Assembly: GCA_963920635.1 (NCBI GenBank)
Contig: OY987298.1
Location: 149,394,257-149,458,256, forward strand
Direction of reading: 5' to 3'
DNA length: 64,000 nucleotides
Source: Pseudeuparius sepicola
Lineage: Eukaryota; Arthropoda; Insecta; Coleoptera; Anthribidae
In this document: positions 23,274 through 34,349 of the stretch, piece after piece
How positions within the stretch are numbered: position 1 is the stretch's first letter
Layout: each line of letters begins with the position of its first letter
The notes under the pieces: generated by a model
Databases searched by the model: none
What the model saw: the letters and a program-made list of their open reading frames with translations, nothing else
What the model was told of the DNA's origin: nothing
Made by a program: the position numbers and the translations under genes

Positions 23274-23829
23274 TTAAGTGAAGTGGAAGTAAAAATAGGT
23301 ACAAGTACAAACAAATCATTACAATTTATTTCCTGGTGGGTTCATAAATAAGATTATTGATTTATAAAAGCAGGTGTTTAGTAAAATGCCAAGCATGTGA
23401 AATTTTTTAGAAATGTTAAGGACAAATAGTTAACTGAAACATAGAAAATGACAAAATTACAATATATCGATATTTTTTTAATTTTGCCATCCCTACATAG
23501 GTATACTTTTAGCAATGAATGAGACTTATTTAAACTGAACTGATTTATGACTGGATATAAAAACATAACTAAACCTTATTTTTGAGTTTTGCATACAATT
23601 AAGGGCTTTAGTTTAAAGGTTTTTGACTGATTTTCTTCGCTTGGTTTAATAAATTTTGAAATTATAACGCCATTTGCTGGTAAAATTATTCTCCTAGTTG
23701 TGCCATACTTTTTTCAGGTTGTTTGATTCTGTGGGAAAAACATAACGATATTTTCGTAAGTAATATCATAATCTAATTTTTCCAAAAAAAAATCGAAAAA
23801 ATACGTTGCTAAGTAATGTTTTAACAAGA

Positions 23830-23900
23830 AGCATGAGTGCCGGTGGCAACAAAAATCCGACTCGAAGACGAGGATTTTTGCACCTGCACGAATGAATTTT
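23830..23900. repeat. Dispersed repeat, inverted copy near 57885-57955
   Basis: GAAGCATGAGTGCCGGTGG and GACGAGGATTTTTGCACCTG recur in reverse near the COX4 end of the window. It directly abuts the 3' end of the broken unit E. Confidence 0.7.
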
Positions 23901-23919
23901 GTTAAAAAATATTACTGAT

Positions 23920-24866
23920 TTTTTTGAGTTCTAATGCTATCCTTATGAAAAGTATAATAGGCACAATGAGGGCATTTGAAAGGCTCTACCTCTTTGACAT
24001 TATGTTCCTTATAGAGGTGGCCCCTGAATGATACTTGCCGACAGTAGAATACTCGCAGAATTGACAATGAAATCCTGGTATGCGGCCATGAATCCTCTTT
24101 CCATGTTTTCTAACATCGCACTCTTTGTATGAACTATAATCACAATTAGAGCACTTGTATGGTTTGCGCGAGGGGTCACTGTGAATCTCATCTTGGTACT
24201 TTAGAAACCTCACTCGATTATTGGCTTTGAAGGAACACTTTTTGCAACTGCAGGGGGTCCCTCGTGTACCAATTTCACATGTCGTCTAATAGTCATTAAC
24301 AAAGGCATTAAACTGACAGTATGGACACTTTAAAGGTTCCACATCTTTGACTTCATGCCTCTTATAGAGGTGAGCGTTGAATGCTGGGGCGGTTTTGCAA
24401 GAAAACTCTCAGATTTGGCAAATAAATCTCGGCTTGCGGGAATGAAGTCTCATTTCATGTCGTCTGACATTGAACTGGTAGAATGAACTGTAGTTGCACT
24501 CAGGGCACTTGTGTGGTTTGCACAAAGCGTCACTGTGAACCTCAGCTTGGTGCTTTTTCAAAGCCAGTTCACTATTTACTTTAAGTGATCACTCTTTGCA
24601 ACTGAAGTTTTTCTCATGTTTCAATCGCAAATGTCTCTGAAGATGTTTCCTAAAAAATTGTATCATATGGACAGTGCTGACATTTCAGCGGCTGCTCGTC
24701 CTTGAATTCGTGTTTCTTATAGAGGTGTAATTTATATGATCGTCGATCCTTGCAAGAATATTCACAAAATACACAGTTAAGTGGTCTATAAGTTCTCTTT
24801 TTGTGTAAACTGGCGTTACAATTAGAATCTCCAGCATCAGCATCCTGATTTTCATCATCAAAGTAA
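23920..24866 (-). pseudogene. C2H2 zinc-finger exon, unit E (dead)
   Basis: The acceptor and leader (YFDDENQDADAGDSNC) are intact and finger 1 is complete. An extra T in the second finger (DTIF then TAG) then shifts the frame. Further downstream, a TGA replaces a zinc-binding cysteine in KE(C)SLK, another TGA hits QI(C)EF, and a frameshift falls around 24290. Fragments of about ten fingers can be followed across three frames. Beyond any possible 129-codon leader peptide, this copy cannot make a finger array. Confidence 0.88.
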
Positions 24867-26277
24867 CTGCAAAAGAAGGCACTATTGTTAAATAAATTAT
24901 AGTTTATGCAAATGCACAGACCAGAAGCTTTTAAGTAAAAAAATGTAAGAAAAGCAGCCGGTGAAATCCTATTTAAAAAAAACTGACAATAACAGTACTC
25001 ATAATGACAACACAAGATATTCATTGATATCATGTGCATATTAAGGGGGACATTTTCAAATATATCCTAGATTAGACCATAAGTATACTTTTCACGATGA
25101 ATGAAACTTATTTGAACTGAACTGATTTATGACCGAACGTAAAAAAATAACTGAACTTTGTTTTTGTGTTTTGTATATGATTAGGCACTTTAGTCTAAAG
25201 ATTTTTGACTGATTTCCTTTACTTCGTAATTCTGAAATGACACTTTCTATATATTAATGGTAAAATTTTTCCAAGTTTTCAGCACAACTGCCTTCTAAGT
25301 AGGATTGGAAATTCGTCTAAAGATATGCCATACTTTTTTCAGGTTGTCAGGTTCTGCCAAGAAAAAGACTTGGAGCTTGCAAATTTTTACTGTATGAAAA
25401 ACATACAAATATTTTCTTCAAAGTGCTTCCAAAATTTATTCATATCTACTTCAATTTATGTGTAATTATTTTGAAATTACATTTTTTACAAAACCGTTTT
25501 GGGTAATTTCTGCCCAACCAGATACTCTAGTGCTTGATTCCACTGAAATGAAAAGAAATTAAGATATACAAAATAAAATCACATTTGGAATAACTTTTAG
25601 TACTTAAACATTGAACAAATAAAAAAGCCTAAATTTGATGAAGGTATTTATAATGTAAACTAATAGAAAATGAAATATATCTTTATTGGTAACTACAGAA
25701 TAACATTAATTTATATAAGTTTGTGATGTTAAGTAAATACATAAGTAAATACATATAGTATAAGTGACACAATTTTTCCGCTTACATAATATACTATGTC
25801 ACTCCAATAAAGTCCTCTTGTTCTAGGCCTTACATCAAAATGTTATTAACAAAACTTCTTCATAATGAAAACTAAATTCCACATGAGTCATAAAAAGTTG
25901 AACGTCAGTGCCTTGGTACCTACATAAATAAGTATTTACCCAAATTTTGTGATTTTTTGAAACTAAAATTATGTCACAAATTAGTTTCCAAACAAAGAAG
26001 GCTGAACAAGGCTCATATTTCAACTAGATTTTTTTTGTCATTTACAAGACTCATTTAACGGGGGATACACTGTAAACATTGTCTACAAAAAATGATTACC
26101 GTCATTCTAATTACAGGAAAGTCAACTAGGGCTCAGACAGTTGTCAATAGTTATCAAACTATGACAAAGAAATATTTTTTCTACAACCATCAACAAAATG
26201 TTTTCAATGCACAAACCTATGCGATTTATTCCTCGTTACTATTCTGCACGATAGTTTCCTTAAACACATCACTTGAA
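24867..26277. other. Flank of unit E with dispersed repeats
   Basis: Contains the shared flank blocks (TTTTTTCAGGTTGTCAGG near 25338; TTAATTTATATAAGTTTGTG near 25706) and a dispersed repeat around 25830-26080 that resembles 30650-30780. No gene recognised. Confidence 0.6.
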
Positions 26278-27310
26278 TTATTTCCATTCTACAATCCCAT
26301 CTTCTGATACATCCTTTATTTGGATATACCACAATATACATTCCTCCTGGATAACAAAGGCTTGTGTTTCAGACACAGCTTCACATTTTGGCTTCACTCT
26401 GTCATTATGACCCTTAACTTGATCTTTTCTTAGTCCTAAAAGAACATTTATAACAAATAATGTTTCTTTTTCTACATGCATCGTAATTAGAGCCTTATGT
26501 AATAGACACAATGTGGGCATTCGAAAGACTACATCTTTGACCCTATGGTTTGGGGAAATGAATCCTCAAATGTCTTCTAACATTGCACTCTTTGTATGAA
26601 CTATAATCACAATTAAGGCACTTTTATGGTTTGCATCAGGGATCACTGTGAACCTCAGCTTGGTGCTTTAGCAACGACGATCGAGTATTAACTTTGAAAG
26701 AACACTTTTTGCAACTGAAGGCAAAGCCTCCCTCGTGTGAAACTTTCACATGTCTTTCCATAACTTTTTTAGCAAAAGTATTATACTGACAGTGTGGACA
26801 TTTTAAGGGTTCCACATCTTTGTCTTCATGTTTCTTATAGAGGTGGGCTCTGAATGCTGGTGCTGTTTTGCAAGAATACTCGCACATTTTGCAAATGAAT
26901 CTTGGTTTGAGCATCGATGGAGGAACAATCTACGGTTTGAGGGCATGAACATACATTTCATGTTGTTCGACATGGGCCTTGAACAATGAACTGAAGTCAC
27001 ACTTGGGGCACTTGTGCAGTTTGTACTTGCGAACCTCAACTTGGTGCTTTAGCAAGCCCGGATGCCTATTGTCTTTGATAGAACACTTTTTGCAACTGAA
27101 GGCAAAGCCTCCCTCGTGTGAAACTTTCACATGTCTTTCCATAACTTTTTTAGCAAAAGTATTATACTGACAGTGTGGACATTTTAAGGGTTCCACATCT
27201 TTGTCTTCATGTTTCTTATAGAGGTGGGCTCTGAATGCTGGTGCTGTTTTGCAAGAATACTCGCACATTTTGCAAATGAATCTTGGTTTGAGCATCGATG
27301 GAGGAACAAT
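26278..27310 (-). pseudogene. Untranslated remainder of unit F finger array
   Basis: Downstream of the TAG at 27311-27313 the finger reading frame continues for two more blocks (26930-27295 and 26636-26914). They are separated by a second copy of the same TAG, followed by CKP and CPNCDYSSY-type fingers with TGA and TAA stops (26580-26640). A decayed tail (KPKCEAVSETQ, about 26290-26520) follows. It is unlikely to be translated. Confidence 0.8.
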
Positions 27311-27461
27311 CTACGGTTTGAGGGCATGAACATATATTTCATGTTGTTCGACATGGGCCTTGAACAATGAACTGAAGTCACACTTGGGGCACTTGTGCAG
27401 TTTGTACTTGCGAACCTCAACTTGGTGCTTTAGCAAGCCCGGATGCCTATTGTCTTTGATA
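26700..27461. repeat. 381-base tandem duplication inside unit F
   Basis: Two nearly identical copies, about 26700-27080 and 27081-27461, have a period of 381 bases (127 codons, so frame-neutral). Each contains the same TAG followed by ATTGTTCCTCCATCG. The very high identity implies a recent event after the stop arose. Confidence 0.9.
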
Positions 27462-28103
27462 GAACACTTTCTGCAACCTCCCTCGTGTAGATCTCTCATA
27501 CGCCGTTTAATTTGGCTTTTATTAAAAGCATTGAACTGACAGTGTGGGCATTGTAAGGGTTGTACATTTCTGTCTTTGTGTTTTATATAGAGGTGTGCTT
27601 CGAATGTTGATTTGGATTTACAAGAGTACTCACAGATTTTGCAACTAAATCTCGGCTTGAGGGAATGAAGTCTCATTTCATGTCGTTTGACATCGAACTT
27701 GTAGAATGAACTGTAGTTGCACTTAGGGCACTCGTGTGGTTTGCACGAAGGATCCTTGTGAATCTCAGCTTGATGCTTTCGCAAAGCCAGCTCACTATTT
27801 ACTTTAAGTGAACACTCTTTGCAACTGAAGTTCTTCTGGTGTTTCAATCTCAAATGTCTCTTAAGGTTTTGCCTAAAAAATGTATCATATGGACAGTGCT
27901 GACATTTTAGCGGCTGCTCGTTTATGACTTCATGTTTCTTATAGAGGTGTGATTTGTACGAAGATCGATCCTTACAAGAATACTCGCAAAATTCACAGCT
28001 AAACGGCACTTGAGGAGCATAAGCCCTCGTTTTATGTAGTGTGGCTTTGCTCTTCTTGTCTGAACTGTCATTACAATTAGATTTTCCAGCATCATCGAAG
28101 TAA
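27311..28103 (-). CDS. C2H2 zinc-finger exon, unit F (prematurely terminated)
   Basis: Open for 263 residues from the shared acceptor to a TAG. The leader is shortened (YFDDAGKSNCNDSSDKK). Fingers run a-b-c-d-a-b, then a degenerate type-c finger (final His replaced in HQVEVR), then a type-d finger ending HALKP and the stop. The related unit G reads on through HSLKPRFSCKIC at this point, so F has been cut by an inserted stop-bearing segment. It could still give a truncated protein with seven good fingers. The remainder of the array is present downstream but interrupted. Confidence 0.65.
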
Positions 28104-28597
28104 CTGCAAAAGAAGGAGATTTTATTAAATAAATTTTACTTTATTATTGATAAAGCAAATGTGCAATACAAAAGTTTCGAACTCGAAATTTCAAGTATAA
28201 ACTCGAAATTTCAAGTTTGAACTCGGAATTTCGCATTTAAACTCGAAATTTCATGTTAAAAAAGAAAAAATGTTGCCATTCCACGCATTCGTAGATTTTC
28301 TTCACTTGGTTTATTAAATTGCGAAAGTACAGGGTGGGCCAAATTGGACACTTTTAAAGGGAAACTCCTATTTTTGTAAGAGATAGACGAAAACTGATAT
28401 CTGTGTCTGAGGCTCATTTTTTATGACAAACTTAATGGCGAAAACCGCAAATCGATTTCAGTCACCGTTCTTGAGTTACAGGGCGTTTTGCGAAAATGTG
28501 CATTTTCGAAAAGTGGCCGTAACTTTTTTCAGATTGAAAATTTTGTGTTTCTGTAAAAACACCGATAAAAAATATTATTTTTTAAATGGAACACCCT
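28104..28597. other. Flank of unit F with CTCGAAATTTC repeats
   Basis: 28170-28255 repeats AACTCGAAATTTCAAG-like units several times; comparable stretches precede units G and H. From 28330 (TA-CAGGGTGGGCCAAATTGG) to 28598 (ACACCCTG-TA) there appears to be half of a further foldback element. Confidence 0.55.
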
Positions 28598-29475
28598 GTA
28601 TATTTTTGCATTTTTTAATAGAGCGAAAAATTACCATTCCAAAAATATATAACAATTAATTATTTACTTCAATAGTTATCAATTACTAATAGCTTTTATG
28701 ATTTCATGTGTATAATTCGAAGCTCGCCCTTTCAACAAGTAGGCTTTGGATGGTGAGACAATGAATCAACCATGGAAAAATGTTTACTGTTACCTACCTG
28801 TCAAATTTTTAATTAGGCTGTGTAAAGATTTTTCTATTTTTGTTTAATTTATAAACTTTATTTTTAATTTATAAACTTTATAACATACCTACAATGAAAT
28901 TTGAAAGTTATGAAAAATGGGATATGATAGTCTATTTTATACAATCCGTGGAAAATGCCTATCACTGTTTAACTCACACCTACCTTTTGGGCCTAATATT
29001 AATTAAACCTGTTATCTATTACTCTAACTATATTAATCAAATTGTGTCGCAACCTTGCAAAAATGTCCTTGAAAGGATGTCTTCTCTCTGGATACCCCTC
29101 GTAGTATAAATAATTGCATGTTGCATCTGCATTTTCCCCGGATTGTATAAAACAGACTAATATATCCCATTTTTCATAACTTTCAAATTTCATTGTATAT
29201 TATAAAGTAAGATTACACAAAAACATATTTTTTTTATACCTACTGTCAAAACAGCTTAACTGAAAATTTGGCAGGTACCTAACAGTAAGCATTTTTCCAG
29301 GGTTGTTTCATTGTCTCACCGTCCAAAGCCTACTTGTTGAAAGGGCGCGCTTCTAATTATAAACATGAAATCATAAATGCTATTAGTAATTGATAACTAC
29401 TTAAGCAAATCATTAAGTGTTATATATTTTTGGAATGGTAATTTTTTGCTCTACTAAAAAATGCAAATATATATA
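28598..29475. mobile_element. Large foldback element
   Basis: Arms of roughly 300 bases, 28598-28925 and 29150-29475, are inverted copies: TTTTTGGAATGGTAATTTTT with its complement, and ATGAAATTTGAAAGTTATG with its complement. The centre is AT-rich and noncoding. Small frames reading MKFESYEKWD on both strands are a product of the palindrome. Confidence 0.8.
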
Positions 29476-30949
29476 CAAGGTAACCAAGGTTTAGATAATA
29501 TTTTGACTTTAATATTACAACATATTAATTTTTTCAGTAAAAATAGGAACTATGGTTTCCGTTAAAAAAATATATAACTTTGGTTCATATCTCAAAAACT
29601 ATTAATGCTACCAAAAAACTAATTATTCCGTTCGATTCTACGCCAAAAAATCTATAAAAATAGTTTATTAAATTTGTCGATATATATATAAGTTGTAGCC
29701 AGGTGAGAGGTTTCCAAAAAATCGAAAATTTCTGTCCTGCGCCAATGCGCGGAAACTATAAAACTTATCTAAAATCTGATTGGTCCACCAAATTCCTCTC
29801 AAAAAAGTAGCACAGTGACGTGAAAACCGCAACCCTCTAGCTTTAATAATAACGGAGATTTTTGAGAAAAATACCCAAAAACACCCAAGATGGGACACCC
29901 TGTACTCTTTTTATTTTCTTGAAAATACAGAAAAGACACTCATAACAGCTTGAGTGAAGTAGAAGTAAAAATAGGTATAAGTCAGTACATATAAATTATC
30001 AAAATTTATTTCCTGGTGGGTTCATAAATAAGATTATTGATTTATAAAAGCAGGTGTTTATTATGTTGTTTCTACGAGTTCCATGTGTTAACAATGGATG
30101 AGACTGGTAAAACTATTCTTCTCTTAGTTGTGTCATACCTACTTTTTTCAGGTTGTCAGATTCTGCCAAGGAAAAGACTTTGAGCAAATATTTACTGTGA
30201 ATAATTGCAGCATCTGATAGAATAAAAAACACGCCAGAAATATTTCAACGAGTGCACAGGGGAGGTACCTAATACACGTTACTCAAATAAAAAATAATGC
30301 AATAATATTTTGAATTTTATTGTGATAAATAAATACAGATAGAACTAAACAGTGCTGCCATATCTATATTACCACCTAAAGCCTGAGGCTATTTTAATTC
30401 TGCAATAAAACCAAAAAATATATAACACACCTATTTATAGCCCACTGTTCTACAGGGTGATTCAGTCGTGATGTAAAAAAATTTAACTACAGGTGGAAAA
30501 AAATATACGAATTCGAAATTTTAAAAAAATTCTAAAGTTAACAAAAAATAGAAAAAAACATTTTTAGAAGTGTCTTAAAACCTTTTGTTAACGGCGTTTG
30601 CCTAATAAAACATTTTTTCCAATTTAAAAAAATACAATATGTACCTCGGCACTGAGGTTCTTTTTATAACTCATGTGGTTTATTTACCTTGTCACAAATT
30701 AGTTTCAAAACAAAGAAGGTCGAACAAGGCTCAAATTTCAACTACATTTTTTTGTCATTTACAAGACTTATTTAACTGTAAACATCGTTTACAAAAAAGG
30801 TTTAATGTCATTCTAATTTTATGAAAGTCAACTAGGGTTTCGACAGCTAGTTGTCAATAGTTATCAAACTAAGACAAAGAAATATTTTTTCAATGCACAA
30901 ACCTATGCGATTTATTCCTCATTACTATTCTGCACAATAGTTTCGTTAA
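29476..30949. other. Repeat-rich flank between units F and G
   Basis: Contains a CAGGGTG-type end at 29890-29903, the empty TTA site (29950-29952), flank blocks shared with unit E, a further TA-CAGGGTGATTCAG end at about 30452, and a dispersed repeat (30600-30830). No gene seen. Confidence 0.6.
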
Positions 30950-31245
30950 ACACATCACTTTAATTATTTCCATTCTACAATCTCATCTTCTGATATATCC
31001 TTTATTTGGATATACCACAATACACACTCCCCCTCGGTAACAAAGTCTTGTGTTTCAGACACAGCTTCACATTTTGGGTTCACTCTCATGATGATCCTTA
31101 ACTTGATGCTTTCTCAGTAAGATCTTTTCTTAGTTGTAATAGAACATTATTTATAACAAATAATGTTTCTTTTTCTATATGAGTTGTAATTAGGGCCTTA
31201 TGCAATAGGCACAATGTGGGCATTCGAAAGACGACATCTTTGACT
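30950..31245 (-). pseudogene. Decayed C-terminal tail beyond unit G stop
   Basis: Following the TAG at 31246-31248, the same frame gives one more type-b half finger (FECPHCAYC) and stops. Further on, KCEAVSETQ, YIQIKD and ISEDE are readable in another frame. It matches the live tail of unit B and the dead tail of unit F. Confidence 0.7.
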
Positions 31246-32422
31246 CTATGGTTTGGGGAAATGAATCCTCAAATGTCTTCTAACATCGTACTGTTTGTAT
31301 GAACTATAATCACAATTAGGGCACTTGTATGGTATGCATGAGGGATCACTGTGAACCTCAGCTTGGTGCTTTAGCAATGTCGGTCGAGAATTAACTTTGA
31401 AGGAACACTTTTTGCAACTGAAGGCAAAGCCTCCCTCGTGTAAAACTTTCACATGCCGTTCCATATCGTTTTTAGCAAAAGTATTAAACTGACAGTGCGG
31501 ACATTTCAAGGGTTCCACATCTTTGTCTTTATGTTTCTTATAGAGGTGTGCTCTGAATGCTGGTGCTGTTTTGCAAGAATACTTGCAGATTTTGCAACTG
31601 AATCTTGGTTTGAGGGAATGAACTCTCATTTCATGTCGTTTGACATGGGACTTGTAGAATGAACTGAAGTCGCACTTGGGGCACTTGTGCGGTTTGCACG
31701 AACAATACTTGCGAACCTCAACTTGGTGCTTTAGCAAGCCCGGATGCCTATTGTCTTTGATAGAACACTTTTTGCAACCCCTCTCGTGTAGATCTCTCAT
31801 GTGCCGTTTAATTTGGCTTTTATTAAAAGCATTGAACTGACAGTGTGGACATTTTAAGGGTTCTACATCTTTGTCCCCGTGTTTCTTATAGAGGTGTGCT
31901 TTATATGTTGATTGAGATTGGCAAAAGTACTCACAGATTTTGCAACTAAATCTTGGTTTGAGGGCATGAACGGTCTTTTTATGTCGTTTGACATCGGACT
32001 TGTAGAATGAACTGTAGTCGCACTTAGGGCACTCGTGTGGTTTGCACAAAGAATCCTTGTGAATCTCAGCTTGATGCTTTCGCAAAGCCAGATCACTATT
32101 TACATTAAGTGAACACACTTTGCAACTGAAGTTCTTCTGGTGTTTCAATCTCGAATGTCTCTTAAGGTTTTCCCTAAAAAATGTATCATATGGACAGTGC
32201 TGGCATTTCAGCGGCTGCTCGTCTTTGACTTCATGTTTCCTATAGAGGTGTGATTTGTACGAAGATCGATCCTTGCAAGAATACTCGCAAAATTCACAGC
32301 TAAAGGGCCCTTTAGGAGCACAAGCCCTTTTTTTATGTAGTGTGTCTTCGCACTTCTTGTCTGAACTGTCGTTACATTTAGATTCTACAGCATCGGCATC
32401 CCGATTTTCATCATCGAAGTAA
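31246..32422 (-). CDS. C2H2 zinc-finger exon, unit G (longest array)
   Basis: Open for 391 residues from the shared acceptor (CCTTCTTTTGCAG) to a TAG. After the acidic leader (YFDDENRDADAVESKC) come twelve fingers in three copies of a four-finger module (a-b-c-d). Eleven have all four zinc ligands. Finger 7 (CKKC...HQVEVR) has lost its last histidine. Linkers repeat in a fixed order (EVKDEQP, QKN, KDSLCKPHE, ALKPR). The protein ends HFPKP. It is the most complete unit and the best candidate for a functional DNA-binding product. No start codon is visible, so an upstream exon is required. Confidence 0.85.
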
Positions 32423-33189
32423 CTGCAAAAGAAGGCGATATTGTTTAATAAATTTTACTTTATTATTGATAAAGCAAATGCACAGTACAAAAGCTTTCAA
32501 CTTTAAACTCGGCAACTTTTCGAGTTTAAACTCTAAATTTTATAAAAAAAAAACACATTTTTTATTTATATTTGTGCAGAATTTGGTGTTTAAACTTGAA
32601 ATATCTTGTTTAAAAAAAATGTTGCCATTCCACGAATTCGTAGATTTTCTTCACTTGGTTTATTAAATTGTGGAAGTACAACACAACGCCATTTGTATCC
32701 GCAATGTATTCGCCAATTTTGGGCACTTTCAAATAACATCTTCTGGTAAAATTATTGTACTATCTTGTCAGGAGAACTGCATTCTAAGACTACTTTTTTC
32801 GGGTTGCCAGGTTTTGCCAAGAAAAAACTCAGAGCTTACAATTGTATAAATGTTTACTGTGGGAAAAACATAAAAATAATTTCTTCAGTGCTTACAAAAT
32901 TAATTCATACTAGCTTCAATTTTTGGTGGAATATTCTGAATGATAAATCGATGCTATTTATTTAAGATACTCTTGTGCTTGATCCCTCTGAAATGAAAAG
33001 GAATTAGAATATTATACAGCATAAAAACATTTGGAATAACTCACTTAAACATTGAACAAATAAAAAACCAAAATTTGATGGTATTGCTAACTACAGAAGA
33101 ACATAACATTAATTTATATAAGTTTGTGATGTTAAGTAAATAAATATAGGGTGTGAGGTATATTTCCTTAGAACTTTTAGCAACCTTTC
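32423..33189. other. Intron or flank of unit G
   Basis: Nearly the same as the flank of unit H (34350-35190), including AAACTCGAAATTT-like words, TTCGGGTTGCCAGG and TTAATTTATATAAGTTTGTG (about 33110). No conserved coding frame. Confidence 0.65.
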
Positions 33190-33535
33190 CTCATCGTTTG
33201 TTGCTTTTCTTAGTTGTAAAAGAACATTTGAGTTGTAATTAGGGTCTTGCGTAATAGGCACAATGTGGGCATTCGAAAGACTACATCTTTGACTCTATGG
33301 TTTGGGGAAATGAATCCTCAAATGTCTTCTAACATCGCACTGTTTGTACGAACTATAATCACAATTAGGGCACTTGTATGGTTTGCATGAGGGATCACTG
33401 TGCTTTAGGAACGTCGATTGAGTATTAACTTTGAAGGAGCATTTTTTGCAACTGAAGGCAAAGCCGTTTTTAGCAAAAGTATTAAACTGACGGTGTGAAC
33501 ATTTTAAGGGTTCCACATCTTTGTTTTTATGTTTC
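33190..33535 (-). pseudogene. Frameshifted remainder of unit H
   Basis: Fingers continue in another frame after the deletion in unit H (PRFSCKICEYSCKTAP... to HFPKP at 33295), with internal deletions and one CxxC turned to CSHR. A short decayed tail follows to about 33190. Confidence 0.7.
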
Positions 33536-34349
33536 TTATAGAGGTGGGCTCTGAATACTGGCGCTGTTTTGCAAGAATACTCGCAGATTTTGCAACTGAA
33601 TCTTGGGGCACTCGTGCGGTTTGCACGAACAGTACTTGTGAACCTCAACTTGGTGCTTTAGCAAGCCCGGATGCCTACTGTCTTTGACAGAAAGCTTTTT
33701 GCAACCTCCCTCGTGTAAATCTCTCATGTGCCGTTTAATTTGTCTTTTATTAAAAGTATTGAACTGACAGTGTGGACATTTTAAGGGTTCTACATCTTTG
33801 TCCCCGTGTTTCTTATAGAGGTGTGCTTCATATGTTGATTGAGATTGGCAAAAATACTCGCAGATTTTGCAACTAAATCTTGGTTTGAGGGCATGAACGG
33901 TCTTTTTATGTCGTTTGACATCGGACTTGTAGAAAGAACAGTAGTTGCACTTAGGACACTCGTGTGGTTTGCACGAAGAATCCTTGTGAATCTCAGCTTG
34001 ATGCTTTCGTAAAGCCAGCTCGCTATTTACTTTAAGTGAACACACTTTGCAACTGAAGTTCTTCTGGTGTTTCAATCTCAAATGCCTCTGAAGATGTTCC
34101 TTAAAAAATGTATCATATGGACAGTGCTGACATTTCAGTGGCTGCTCGTCTTTCACTTCATGTTTCTTGTAGAGGTGTGACTTGTACGTCCGTTGATCCT
34201 TGCAAGAATACTCGCAAAGTTCACAGCTAAACGGTCCTTTAGGAGCATAAGCCCTCGTTTTGTGTAGTGTGGCCCGGCACTTCTTGTCTGAACTGTCATT
34301 ACAATTAGATTCTCCAGCATCGGCATCCTGATTTTCATCATCGAAGTAA
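33536..34349 (-). CDS. C2H2 zinc-finger exon, unit H (frameshift-truncated)
   Basis: Open for 270 residues from the shared acceptor. The leader is YFDDENQDADAGESNC; six intact fingers are ordered a-b-c-d-a-b, followed by a type-c finger with Cys replaced by Leu (CKKL) but a restored final histidine. At HECPK a deletion of about one finger, probably between CCCCAAG/CCAAGA microhomologies, shifts the frame and adds a foreign tail (IQLQNLRVFLQ...SPPL). It is very similar to unit G in both exon and flank. It may be a truncated product or an early pseudogene. Confidence 0.65.

Noticed and set aside
28894..29193. Matching MKFESYEKWD frames on both strands
   Set aside because: They are the two ends of a palindrome reading the same bases in opposite directions.
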